Position numbers and translations under genes: made by a program
Part shown: in pieces, positions 26,839 to 35,120 of the stretch
How positions within the stretch are numbered: position 1 is the first letter of the stretch
Layout: each line of letters begins with the position of its first letter
Source of the DNA: Elusimicrobiota bacterium
GTDB lineage: Bacteria; Elusimicrobiota; Elusimicrobia; UBA1565; UBA9628
Assembly (NCBI GenBank): GCA_027451985.1
Contig: DAIDHS010000011.1
Span: 1 to 64,000, forward strand
Length of the DNA: 64,000 bases
Reading direction: 5' to 3'
The notes under the pieces: generated by a model
What the model saw: the letters and a program-made list of their open reading frames with translations, nothing else
Databases searched by the model: none
What the model was told of the DNA's origin: nothing

Positions 26839-28995
26839 TCAATACTTGAGCGTGCGAATGGTCACACCCGGAAAGTAGCTCTTGATAATGCGCGTTGCGC
26901 TTTGTCCGGCAAGAGCGCGCCCGATGGCGCCGGACTGGCATAAGCCTACGCCGTGTCCCCAGCCGCCGCCGTGAAAGATAAGATCGATGGGGCGGCCTTG
27001 GGCGTCGTAGTCGGCCTCCGTGACGAAGAGCGTGCTGCGCAAAGAGCCCAGGGCCAGCAGATATCGGATGTCGCTCTCCGAATTGATGCGCGCGTCGCGG
27101 CGCGTACCCACGGCGAGGACCGAATTCACGTTGCCGGACGGGGCGCGGCGCAGAACGATGAGGCGCCTTAAGCGCCCGATGCGGTAGTGGGCCTCGAGTC
27201 GGTTGCCGATTTCCCGGAACGAAACTACTCGTGTCCAGCGGAAATGCGATGGAGCAACATAGAGAGAAGCTCCGCAATATGCCTTGGGCCAGGAAAACAG
27301 CCATTCACGCAATGCCCAGGGCGAGTCCGGGGGCGGCGCGCCGCCCGGCATATCAGAGACGCCTTTCCAATACGGGATGTTTCCCCATCCGAAAACTCCT
27401 TTGGCGCTCTGCGTGTGGCCGCCGCAGTTAGCGGAATAGGTGACTTGGGCGAGCCGGCCTTTGTAATAGACCACTTCTCCACGCGTGGCTTTAACCACGG
27501 CTCGGGCTCGGGCGCTTTCCGCGCGCGCACCCTCATAGACCTGGCAATGCTGGCTGTCGCAGAGATCGTAGCCGTCTTTCCGGTGTGGCCTCAGGACGGC
27601 CTTGAGGTAGAGCGCCTCGGTGCGAGCCAGAATCGCTTGAGCCTTCAGGGCCTCGATGGGCGAGTCGATGGGCATTTCCGCTGCGAGCACGCCGGCGACA
27701 TAGGACTCCACGTTCACGATGTTGATGATTCGCAGGCTGCCGTGAAAAATCGAGATCTCCACGGTGCCGCGCAGCGTCTCGTTTGATAACCGTGGCCCAA
27801 CGGTGGCGGCGTCGTTGAGCACGATGACGCCATGGGCGATGGAGAGCGGTTTGATGAGAACGGGCCCGCGGAGCAGGTAGACATTGCTTCCCGCGGGCCC
27901 GCGCAGTTCCAAGCGCAGGCGTCGATGAAGCCGGCGCAGCATAAACGTCCATGTTTTTCCAGGGCTGCCGTCGAAAAGGAACTTGCCGCGGCGCTCGTCT
28001 TCAACGGTGAAGCGCGCGTTGGAGCCGACGGTTAGAATGTCGCGGGAACGTGGCCGGCCCATCGCGTCCGTGCCGATGCCTACGCGGACAAAGGGTATTC
28101 GTGGAGACTTGGCGAAAGACTTCGCCACCGTGAGCGGCATCGTGGGCGCGGGGATTCCGAGAATCTTCGCGGGGCGCAGGGTGATAAGCGGCTGGAGTCG
28201 GCGCAGCAGGCCCAAGAGGAGGCGATTGTGCGGCTCGGCATTAACGATATAGGCAACCTCGCGCCAAGCCAGGTTGTAGCGGTGTTCGGAGAGATAGATT
28301 CGCGCCAGATCCTGACGGGCTTCCTGAAAATAAGAGTCGGCGATGATGCTCTGCTTAAAGGCTTTGGCGGCGGCGTTTTTTTTATCGATCTTTTCGTAGA
28401 TTTCCGCGCGGTAATAGGGAATAAGGTTTAGAAACGGCGCTGATTTCTCGGCGTTGTCGAGGTCGCGCAAAGCGGTTCCGGGACGCGAAAGGGCATTGTC
28501 CACGCGCGCCATGCCTACCCATGCGTAGGCCTCGCCGGAATTTTTTTCAAGCGCGCGTTCGAAGCTTTCCTGCGCGGCGGCATAGCGCCGGGTCTCGAAT
28601 TGGGACCAGCCCAAGGCGGTGAGCACGTCCGAGGACGGATCGATCGCCGCGGCGCGCGAAAACCACTGCTCGGCCGATTCCGGTCTTTGGATTTCGGTAA
28701 AAATGGATCCGCCGTCTAGCCAGGGCTGTGGATTGGGGGGATCGAGTTTGGCCGCCCGACGGTAATTGTCAATAGCATCCTGGTAGCGGCCCTGGAAGTA
28801 GAGATGATTCGCCCGTGCGATGAATTTTCGAGCTTTGGAAGGGAGTGCGGCGCGAACGCAGGGAAGTGGCGCGAGAGAAGCCGCGGCGAAAATGGCGGCT
28901 CCTGCAAGCGCTCGCTGTCGGAGGTTAGAAATCGTCTCCGCCTCCGCCGGCGCAGCGGCCTCCCGCGCACGCGGAGCGCCCGCAGGGACCGACAT
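26839..28995 (-). CDS. TPR repeats plus SpoIID/LytB domain protein (start uncertain)
   Basis: TPR N-terminal half; MPIDSPIEALKAQAILARTEALY; CQVYEG; FHGGGWGHGVGLCQSGAIGRALAGQSATRIIKSYFPGVTI. Confidence 0.83.
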   Translation of the reverse strand: MSVPAGAPRAREAAAPAEAETISNLRQRALAGAAIFAAASLAPLPCVRAALPSKARKFIARANHLYFQGRYQDAIDNYRRAAKLDPPNPQPWLDGGSIFTEIQRPESAEQWFSRAAAIDPSSDVLTALGWSQFETRRYAAAQESFERALEKNSGEAYAWVGMARVDNALSRPGTALRDLDNAEKSAPFLNLIPYYRAEIYEKIDKKNAAAKAFKQSIIADSYFQEARQDLARIYLSEHRYNLAWREVAYIVNAEPHNRLLLGLLRRLQPLITLRPAKILGIPAPTMPLTVAKSFAKSPRIPFVRVGIGTDAMGRPRSRDILTVGSNARFTVEDERRGKFLFDGSPGKTWTFMLRRLHRRLRLELRGPAGSNVYLLRGPVLIKPLSIAHGVIVLNDAATVGPRLSNETLRGTVEISIFHGSLRIINIVNVESYVAGVLAAEMPIDSPIEALKAQAILARTEALYLKAVLRPHRKDGYDLCDSQHCQVYEGARAESARARAVVKATRGEVVYYKGRLAQVTYSANCGGHTQSAKGVFGWGNIPYWKGVSDMPGGAPPPDSPWALREWLFSWPKAYCGASLYVAPSHFRWTRVVSFREIGNRLEAHYRIGRLRRLIVLRRAPSGNVNSVLAVGTRRDARINSESDIRYLLALGSLRSTLFVTEADYDAQGRPIDLIFHGGGWGHGVGLCQSGAIGRALAGQSATRIIKSYFPGVTIRTLKY

Positions 28996-29188
28996 CTTCG
29001 GCGGGCGAACTCCCGCCGTGCGAGGCAACTTTCGGTACGCGGCCGGAAATCTTGATGACCTTGCCCAGCGCGGCGTCGTAAACGTACGTGCCGGTGGCCT
29101 CGGATGCGGCATCCTTCGCTTTGGCGTCGGCGTTCTGGCGCGGTGAAATATTCTTGGTCTTGGCGGGCCTCTCGGCGGTTTTGGTCAT
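28925..29188 (-). CDS. Small protein with Cys/Gly-rich C-terminus
   Basis: MTKTAERPAKTKNISPRQNADAKAKDAASEATGTYVYDAALGKVIKISGRVPKVASHGGSSPAEDVGPCGRSACAGGRCAGGGGDDF; ggaggtagg RBS just upstream of ATG 29188. Confidence 0.65.
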   Translation of the reverse strand: MTKTAERPAKTKNISPRQNADAKAKDAASEATGTYVYDAALGKVIKISGRVPKVASHGGSSPAEDVGPCGRSACAGGRCAGGGGDDF

Positions 29189-29235
29189 CCTACCTCCCTG
29201 GTGCGCGCGTCTTGGTGCGGCCACGAGCATTTTAG

Positions 29236-29273
29236 CAGAAAAGAAAAGCCCGCGCCGTTTGAGCGGCGCGGGC
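29236..29273 (-). terminator. Intrinsic terminator of cold-shock gene
   Basis: Minus strand GCCCGCGCCG-CTCAAA-CGGCGCGGGC followed by TTTTCTTTTC. Confidence 0.9.
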
Positions 29274-29293
29274 CGGTGGTTTCTCGTCCGAAA

Positions 29294-29497
29294 CTAGAGC
29301 TTCTGGACGTTCGTGGCGCGAGGTCCCTTGTCGGACTGCTCGACGCTGTACTCGACGGATTGGTTCTCCGCCAAGGTCTTGAATCCATTGCCCTGGATCG
29401 ACGTATGGTGGACAAAAAGATCCTTCGTGCCGTCATCGGGGGTGATGAAGCCGTACCCCTTCTGATCGTTGAACCACTTCACTTTACCGGTAGCCAT
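29294..29497 (-). CDS. csp: Cold-shock domain protein
   Basis: [67 protein letters not shown]. Confidence 0.97.
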   Translation of the reverse strand: MATGKVKWFNDQKGYGFITPDDGTKDLFVHHTSIQGNGFKTLAENQSVEYSVEQSDKGPRATNVQKL

Positions 29498-29569
29498 TGT
29501 GCTTTTCTTATCCTCTCTGATACTACTGCATGTGCGTCTAACTGGGGTTTTCCCCCCTCAGTCATTTAA

Positions 29570-29596
29570 AGTATAACACGAAATCGGACAAATCAA
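29570..29596 (-). promoter_or_regulatory. Promoter of cold-shock gene, TTGATT-15-TATACT
   Basis: Minus-strand TTGATT (29591-29596) and TATACT (29570-29575), 15-nt spacer (slightly short); leaves ~65-nt 5'UTR. Confidence 0.55.
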
Positions 29597-29599
29597 GCG

Positions 29600-30010
29600 C
29601 TAAATTGGCGCGCCGGAACAAACGGCGTCCCAGAGCCGATCCGGGCCCATTACGCGCGCGCCTTCTTCCTTCGCGGCTTGGGCAAGGGCCTTGTCCCAAG
29701 TGACGACGGTCGCGCGCGTCCCGAAGTAGCGCAGGGCGCGCGCTCTTTCCAGAATGACCGAGTCGGCGCTCTCTCCGTCCGAGAACAGGACCCGCATTCC
29801 CGCCGCCTGCCGCGGCCCGAGGGGCCTAGCACCACCGTCGAAGATCACCTCCGTTTCCCAGGCATTCTGCCGTCCGGCCCAGTCCGCGATTGCGGCGACA
29901 AACTCCTCCGCTGCGGCGTCGTGTTGATCGCGGGTCTCGGGCCAGACTCCGAAAACCGCGTGCACGGCGTTGGAGCCGTCGATGAGCAGCGTTTTTGCTT
30001 GCGCGGGCAT
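29600..30010 (-). CDS. YacP-like NYN-domain ribonuclease
   Basis: TLLIDGSNAVHAVFGVWPETRDQHDAAAEEFVAAIADWAGRQNAWETEVIFDGG. Confidence 0.75.
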   Translation of the reverse strand: MPAQAKTLLIDGSNAVHAVFGVWPETRDQHDAAAEEFVAAIADWAGRQNAWETEVIFDGGARPLGPRQAAGMRVLFSDGESADSVILERARALRYFGTRATVVTWDKALAQAAKEEGARVMGPDRLWDAVCSGAPI

Positions 30011-30112
30011 AACTATTCCACGGTACTTCTCTTATGCGCGGCTGTCAACGCCTGAGAGGATCTGCGGTTGGGTATGAGCCGGATCCGTTCTTATTGGTAG
30101 ACTATCTGCCTT

Positions 30113-31651
30113 ATGAATAGAGCCTGGAGATTATCCCGCATCTCGGCGCGCGGCGCCTGCCTGGCTGCGGCTGCGTGCTTGGCCGCCGGCCGGCTGTGGG
30201 CGGGCGCGTCCCTGCCCTTTACTGAGGAGTCGGGACTGCGCCTGAGCTCGTCCGCTGTTCAGTCCGCCGTGTCCGTGACGGCCTCCGACTGCGGCGGATC
30301 GGCCACGGCGTGCGAACGCATCTACTACATCGCGCAGAGCACTTCGACCGGCATGACCCAAGTGCTTTCGGCTTTGACCAGCGACGAATTGACGCTCAAT
30401 CCCGAATCCGGCGTGCGCCTCTCGACCGCCACGACACCCGCCCTGGACATTCAAGTCAGCTCGATTACGGGCTGTTCGGTGCTTGCTCTTTCCGGCGGCG
30501 GCTACCGCATGCTTTACTCCGTTTTAGGATCAACCGGCAGCTACCGCGTTTACTCGGCGACGTCCGCAGACGGCGTGGCCTGGGCCAACGACCCCGGTAC
30601 GCCGGTTCTCAATCCGGGCGGCGTGGTGGCGTCCCCCTCCGTGGTGAAGCTCACGGCCGGGAATCTATCGGGCGACTGGACGGCCTATTATGTGGGCAAT
30701 CAAGGTTCGGGGAATGAGATCTACGAAGCCTACTCCTCCAACCAGGGCGTGTCCTGGAACACGCCGTTTCTAGCCCTCTCCGCCGCCGCGACCCAAGTCT
30801 CGGCGGCTGTACTTACCAGCGGCTCGGTGAGGTTGGTCTACACCGCGCCGCTTTCGGGCAGCACCACGGCGACGCAGGTGTTGAGCGCCCTCTCTTCGGA
30901 TTCCAGCGGCGCGAGCTTCAGCGCCGAATCGGGCGCGCTGGTCTCCACTGCCGCGGCCGACGGTTCGCTCGGCTATCCTTTTCTTCTACGCGATCTCTCG
31001 CAAACTTACCGCTGGCGCCTTTACTACGATTTTATCCCTCTGGGCGCGGCGACGGGCACGGTTTTAAGCGCTTTGACTCAGAGTCCGGTGCCGCAATCGA
31101 TGTCCCCTTCCTCGATCTATTATACACAGGCCGGCAGCACCTTCACTATCAGCGGCGAAGTATTTTCCCCCGCGCTCAATAGCGTGGAACTGACCATGTC
31201 CGGTCAAAGCTCCATCATCGGAAGCGGTGTAAGCGTCACCAATGATAATACCATCAGCGTGTTTTTTAACACCCAGAATGCGGCGACGGGAGACTGGAGT
31301 TTGCAGGTGACTAACTCCGACGGAACAAGCGGGGTCTTGTCGGGGGCGCTGTCCATCACCGTGCCGCCGGGTTCGGTGAGCTTGACGGACAACCTCATCC
31401 GACCGCTGGAGGGAGGCAAGACCAGCGTGAAAGTCACCATCTACGCGGCCGGACCGGTGAGCCTGCGCATTTACGACTTGCGCGGCCGCCTAGTCGACGA
31501 TTTGCTCGAAGCATCCGAACCTATAGGAACCTTTACCGAGTATTGGGACGGAGTGACCTCGGACGGGCGCACGGTTGCCAGCGGCGTTTATGTGCTGCGC
31601 TCGCTGGGGCCCAACTTGAAATCCATAGATAAAATCGTGGTGATCAAATAG
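30113..31651 (+). CDS. Secreted sialidase-like/beta-propeller protein with FlgD/T9SS-like CTD
   Basis: Signal peptide; repeated VLSALxSD...FSxESG; C-term LRIYDLRGRLVDDLLEASEPIGTFTEYWDGVTSDGRTVASGVYVLRSLGPNLKSIDKIVVIK. Confidence 0.8.
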   Translation: MNRAWRLSRISARGACLAAAACLAAGRLWAGASLPFTEESGLRLSSSAVQSAVSVTASDCGGSATACERIYYIAQSTSTGMTQVLSALTSDELTLNPESGVRLSTATTPALDIQVSSITGCSVLALSGGGYRMLYSVLGSTGSYRVYSATSADGVAWANDPGTPVLNPGGVVASPSVVKLTAGNLSGDWTAYYVGNQGSGNEIYEAYSSNQGVSWNTPFLALSAAATQVSAAVLTSGSVRLVYTAPLSGSTTATQVLSALSSDSSGASFSAESGALVSTAAADGSLGYPFLLRDLSQTYRWRLYYDFIPLGAATGTVLSALTQSPVPQSMSPSSIYYTQAGSTFTISGEVFSPALNSVELTMSGQSSIIGSGVSVTNDNTISVFFNTQNAATGDWSLQVTNSDGTSGVLSGALSITVPPGSVSLTDNLIRPLEGGKTSVKVTIYAAGPVSLRIYDLRGRLVDDLLEASEPIGTFTEYWDGVTSDGRTVASGVYVLRSLGPNLKSIDKIVVIK

Positions 31652-31653
31652 GG

Positions 31654-32598
31654 ATGGAGCGCTCACGCAGACATCCAGTTTGGACGGCCGGCCTTGCGGC
31701 GCTGGGCGCGCTCTGCCTTGCTCGAAGAGCCAGGGCCCAAGCCGGACTCACTGCGGCGCAGATATTGACGCGACCCTATTCCGCGCGCGCCATCGGCATG
31801 GGCGGGGCCTTCTCCGCGATTCAAGACGCGGGCCTGGATTCCTTGGGCTATAATCCCGCGGGGCCGGCCTCTTTGCGCGCGGCGGACGTCGAGACGGCCT
31901 ACTCGGCCGGCGTTTTTGGTGACAATTTCGGGTTCTTCGGCGCGGCCGTGCCGGCCGGGCCCGTGGTGCTCTCGGGCGGCTATCTTTACGACAACGCGGG
32001 CACCATCGATTTGAATCTTTCCAACGGCACGCAAGGGAATGTGACCGCCGAAGAGGATATGGTTGGCCTCTTCGGCGCGAGCGTCCCGTTGGATTGGGGA
32101 CTCTCTGTTGGCGCTGTGGGTAAATATATGCACCTGACCTTGGCTCAGCAGGCGACAGCGACCAGCTTCGCGGCCGATGCCGGCGCTTTATGGAGAACAC
32201 CTCTGAAGGGCTTAAGCGTCGGAGCCGCAGTGCAGAACATGGGGCCCGATGTCACATACGAAAAGGTCGGCGACCCTCTGCCGCTGAGCGAACGCGTCGG
32301 CGCCGCCTATCATCTGCCGTGGGCGGAATACTCTCACGGCATGTTTGATTTCATCCAAAGCTACGAGTTCGCGGCCGATCTGGTGAAAGAGCGGGATCAA
32401 ACCAGTTACGGCGCCTTGGGCGCGGAGATCGAGTCCGCATTGCTGGATTTACGCGTGGGCTACGACGTCGATGCGTCCCCACAAACCTTGAGTCTCGGCT
32501 TTGGCATCAAGGAACGCGGTTTCCGGTTTGACTACGCCATGAACCTCATGGGAGACTTGGGCGAGGTCCACCACGTTTCCGTGGGCTACCGGTTCTAA
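31654..32598 (+). CDS. PorV/PorQ-like outer membrane protein (copy 2)
   Basis: YSARAIGMGGAFSAIQDAGLDSLGYNPAGPASL; C-term GDLGEVHHVSVGYRF. Confidence 0.83.
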   Translation: MERSRRHPVWTAGLAALGALCLARRARAQAGLTAAQILTRPYSARAIGMGGAFSAIQDAGLDSLGYNPAGPASLRAADVETAYSAGVFGDNFGFFGAAVPAGPVVLSGGYLYDNAGTIDLNLSNGTQGNVTAEEDMVGLFGASVPLDWGLSVGAVGKYMHLTLAQQATATSFAADAGALWRTPLKGLSVGAAVQNMGPDVTYEKVGDPLPLSERVGAAYHLPWAEYSHGMFDFIQSYEFAADLVKERDQTSYGALGAEIESALLDLRVGYDVDASPQTLSLGFGIKERGFRFDYAMNLMGDLGEVHHVSVGYRF

Positions 32599-32607
32599 GG
32601 AGGCAGC

Positions 32608-33186
32608 ATGCCTAAAGGCCGCATAGAAGCCTTCAGTGACGGAGTCATCGCCATCATCATCACCATTATGGTGCTAGGCTTACGCGCGCCCGCGGGAGCG
32701 GGGCTTTCTTCATTGCGCGAGGTTTTCCCCATGTTTCTGACCTATCTCCTGAGCTTCGTGTTCTTGGGTATTTATTGGAACAATCACCACCATCTCTTCC
32801 AAGCGGCCAAGCATGTGGGCGGCGGGGTGATGTGGGCCAACCTGCACCTCCTGTTCTGGCTCTCGCTTATTCCCTTCGCGACGGACTGGATGGGCGCGCA
32901 TGTCTGGGCGCGTGGGCCGGTGGCGTTCTACGGCGCGGTGCTTCTGATGGCGGCGTGCGCCTATTGGGCGCTGGCGCATTGCCTGATGAGTCGGCACGGT
33001 CCGGATTCTCTGATTGCGCGCGCCTTGGGCCGGGACTTCAAGGGGCTCATCTCGGTCATCATCTACGCAGCGGCCATTGCGGCGGCGTTCTTGGATGTGC
33101 GCCTATCTTATGCGGGCTATTTGCTGGTCGCGGTCATTTGGCTGGTGCCGGACCGGCGCATTGAGAAAATCATCGTCGCGGGCTGA
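32608..33186 (+). CDS. TMEM175/DUF1211 family potassium channel-like protein
   Basis: RIEAFSDGVIAIIITIMVLGLRAP; FVFLGIYWNNHHHLFQAAKHVGGGVMWANLHLLFWLSLIPFATDWMG. Confidence 0.92.
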   Translation: MPKGRIEAFSDGVIAIIITIMVLGLRAPAGAGLSSLREVFPMFLTYLLSFVFLGIYWNNHHHLFQAAKHVGGGVMWANLHLLFWLSLIPFATDWMGAHVWARGPVAFYGAVLLMAACAYWALAHCLMSRHGPDSLIARALGRDFKGLISVIIYAAAIAAAFLDVRLSYAGYLLVAVIWLVPDRRIEKIIVAG

Positions 33187-33286
33187 CGGATTTTCCCGCT
33201 TACCAGGTTATTCACCTGGCGGACGTCTGGCGGACTGCTTCATCGGCCGCGTTGCGGAGTTCCCCGTGGATTTGCTATTCTCTGTA

Positions 33287-33363
33287 CGCGGGGTAGAGCA
33301 GCCCGGTAGCTCGCAAGGCTCATAACCTTGAGGTCGCTGGTTCAAATCCAGCCCCCGCAACCA
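33287..33363 (+). tRNA. Initiator tRNA-fMet (CAT anticodon)
   Basis: 77 nt CGCGGGG...CTCATAA...GGTTCAAATCC...CCCCGCAACCA; C1:A72 mismatch typical of bacterial initiators; encoded CCA. Confidence 0.95.
33318..33363 (+). repeat. att-like direct repeat, copy 1 (3' part of tRNA-fMet)
   Basis: 46-bp perfect repeat gctcataaccttgaggtcgctggttcaaatccagcccccgcaacca also at 34269-34314. Confidence 0.95.
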
Positions 33364-33393
33364 TTTCGGCTCGTTTCTCGACGGAGAACGCGA

Positions 33394-33428
33394 CAAAACC
33401 CTGGTCCAAAAGGCCAGGGTTTTTCTTT
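33394..33428 (+). terminator. Intrinsic terminator downstream of tRNA
   Basis: AAACCCTGG-tccaaaa(g)-CCAGGGTTTTTCTTTT. Confidence 0.85.
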
Positions 33429-33472
33429 TGCGAAACCCTCGCCACACCACAAGGTTAGTTGGGGGTCAAAAC

Positions 33473-33703
33473 ATGAAAAAGACGCTCGCGTTCAAGCCTG
33501 CCGGACAATTTGAAGTAACACTAGGTTCGGCCTCGGAGGCTTTTCGGCTTCGCTGCCAGGCCCAGCATCTCTCGCCCGCCACCATCCATTGGTACAAGCA
33601 AATCCTCAAGCTCTTCGGTCGATTCCTGGAGGAATATGGCGTTACCCTCGTGCGCGACGTGACGCCCACTCTCCTGCGCGAGGTATCGGGCACGATTCAT
33701 TAA
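33473..33703 (+). pseudogene. Truncated tyrosine recombinase (N-terminal core-binding SAM-like domain only)
   Basis: MKKTLAFKPAGQFEVTLGSASEAFRLRCQAQHLSPATIHWYKQILKLFGRFLEEYGVTLVRDVTPTLLREVSGTIH*; catalytic R-H-R-Y domain absent. Confidence 0.75.
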
Positions 33704-33747
33704 GCGCCGTAACTCGGCCAAAGCCTTTCAAGGTCATTGCGAGCTTC

Positions 33748-34122
33748 GTGAACACGGTAAAACACGGCACCCACGGCAAGGGGTTCCTAAGCACCCGGGT
33801 CCACAGTGTTGTGATACAAGCGCTGAAGCGTGGTCCTCAACCGTCGGCTTCCGATCCCATTCACGATGCCGGACTGCTGATCAATTATGACGGCGAACTT
33901 TTCCACGCTTCTGAACTTGCGTCGAAGGCGATCTTCGCTTGGATCGCCTGCTTTGCGGATCAGCCGATGAATCCATTCAAGGACTTCGAAGCAAGGATTA
34001 AAGGGCTGAACGAGAAGACCACGGTGCTCTATGTTTATCAGCTAGAAATTCCAAAGGCCCTCGCTCAACAAGCTAAGGCAGATTCTGAGGCGCGGAAAAA
34101 TATTGGGCGGCCAGCCAAGTAA
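33748..34122 (+). CDS. ORFan protein inside the tRNA-flanked element (start uncertain; ORF opens at 33589)
   Basis: VNTVKHGTHGKGFLSTRVHSVVIQALKRGPQPSASDPIHDAGLLINYDGELFHASELASKAIFAWIACFADQPMNPFKDFEARI...; no recognised family. Confidence 0.5.
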   Translation: MNTVKHGTHGKGFLSTRVHSVVIQALKRGPQPSASDPIHDAGLLINYDGELFHASELASKAIFAWIACFADQPMNPFKDFEARIKGLNEKTTVLYVYQLEIPKALAQQAKADSEARKNIGRPAK

Positions 34123-34268
34123 CCGTCTGAGCGAAAAAGGTGGCGCGCGAAAGCTGACCGTGTTATACTCTTCTCCAGGACCACTAGGTTGAGTCGTTCA
34201 ACCGAGTGATTGCGAGGCCCGGTTCTCGACGGAGAGAAGTGGTTTTCTCGTCGAGAAAAACGGGTGAA

Positions 34269-34314
34269 GCTCATAACCTTGAGGTCGCTGGTTCAAATCC
34301 AGCCCCCGCAACCA
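34269..34314 (+). repeat. att-like direct repeat, copy 2 (tRNA-fMet 3' fragment)
   Basis: Identical 46 bp to 33318-33363; no 5' acceptor/D-arm upstream. Confidence 0.95.
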
Positions 34315-34338
34315 GTTTTAGTCCTTAGTCTCTACGAG

Positions 34339-34372
34339 AAACCCCCGGCCTTAAGGCCGGGGGTTTCTCTTT
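34339..34372 (+). terminator. Intrinsic terminator downstream of att copy 2
   Basis: AAACCCCCGGCC-ttaa-GGCCGGGGGTTTCTCTTTT. Confidence 0.85.
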
Positions 34373-34399
34373 TGCCCTAAACCTTCCCTTCAGACAAGT

Positions 34400-34789
34400 T
34401 CAATGGCTGGCAGGCGCGGTCGAAACCGGTTTGGACGCCGCAGGCGGAGCAACCGTGCTTGGCTTGGAGTCCGTAGGTGCGGAAGCGGCGGAGGCAGGCG
34501 CACTATCCGTTTTTTGCTGCGCGAGGCGGTCCATCGCTGAGGTGATGCCGGCCTGGGCCTGAACCAGATCCGACTTTAAGTCGGAAATCAGATTCGCCAA
34601 CTGCTTTTTCGTCTCGGCCAGATCGGAAGAAAGCTTGTCGTTTTTCTGCTGGAGCTTTACGTTGTCGGCTCGGGAGGCCTGCAGGCTTTGCGCGGTTTCC
34701 TGCTGTTGGCTTTGAAGCTTGCGGTACGTGCTTAGGCGCACGCAGCCGGTCATCGGGATGAGAACTGAGAGCAGCCAAAAACGTTTCAT
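34400..34789 (-). CDS. Putative coiled-coil lipoprotein
   Basis: MKRFWLLSVLIPMTGCVRLSTYRKLQSQQQETAQSLQ lipobox then coiled coil. Confidence 0.7.
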   Translation of the reverse strand: MKRFWLLSVLIPMTGCVRLSTYRKLQSQQQETAQSLQASRADNVKLQQKNDKLSSDLAETKKQLANLISDLKSDLVQAQAGITSAMDRLAQQKTDSAPASAASAPTDSKPSTVAPPAASKPVSTAPASH

Positions 34790-34826
34790 GGTTGAGCCTC
34801 CTCTAAATTTTGATTGTCCGGCTATT

Positions 34827-35120
34827 CTATAATTTCTCAGGAGGAATTCGGTCGGAGCGCAGGAAATTTAACTCGCGCTCCAACTCGTCCATGTGCTCGC
34901 GCAGTTCGAGGATGATCTCAGCCGCGAAGACGTCGACCTGGAGCGCGCTGGAAATCCGATGCAGCGTGCGCAGGCGCGCCGCATCTCCGGCGGCGATGCC
35001 GGGATCCTCGCCCAGATGCTCTTCGAAGACGATTTCCTCCTCTAGACACTGCTCCAGGAACTCGGGCTCGACGCCCATCTTGGCAGCCACGGACTCGATT
35101 CTTTCACGGGAAAGATTCAT
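34827..35120 (-). CDS. CbpM-like chaperone modulator (MerR-like)
   Basis: Small acidic helical protein overlapping the start-side partner DnaJ gene; [41 protein letters not shown]. Confidence 0.6.
   Translation of the reverse strand: MNLSRERIESVAAKMGVEPEFLEQCLEEEIVFEEHLGEDPGIAAGDAARLRTLHRISSALQVDVFAAEIILELREHMDELERELNFLRSDRIPPEKL

Larger units (their letters stand above)
33364..34314 (+). mobile_element. ~0.95 kb degenerate integrated element at tRNA-fMet
   Basis: Flanked by 46-bp tRNA-derived repeats; contains truncated tyrosine recombinase and an ORFan. Confidence 0.75.

Noticed and set aside
30058-30090. ggatc...gatcc inverted repeat upstream of the 30113 gene as an operator
   Set aside because: Short, GC-typical and without a regulator nearby; could be chance.
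33375-33387. Insertion-sequence terminal inverted repeats
   Set aside because: No transposase and no target-site duplication; the tRNA-derived direct repeats fit site-specific integration better.
34269-34314. Second tRNA-Met gene
   Set aside because: Only the 3' anticodon/T-arm/acceptor portion is present; no matching CGCGGGG 5' acceptor or D-arm upstream, so treated as an att remnant.
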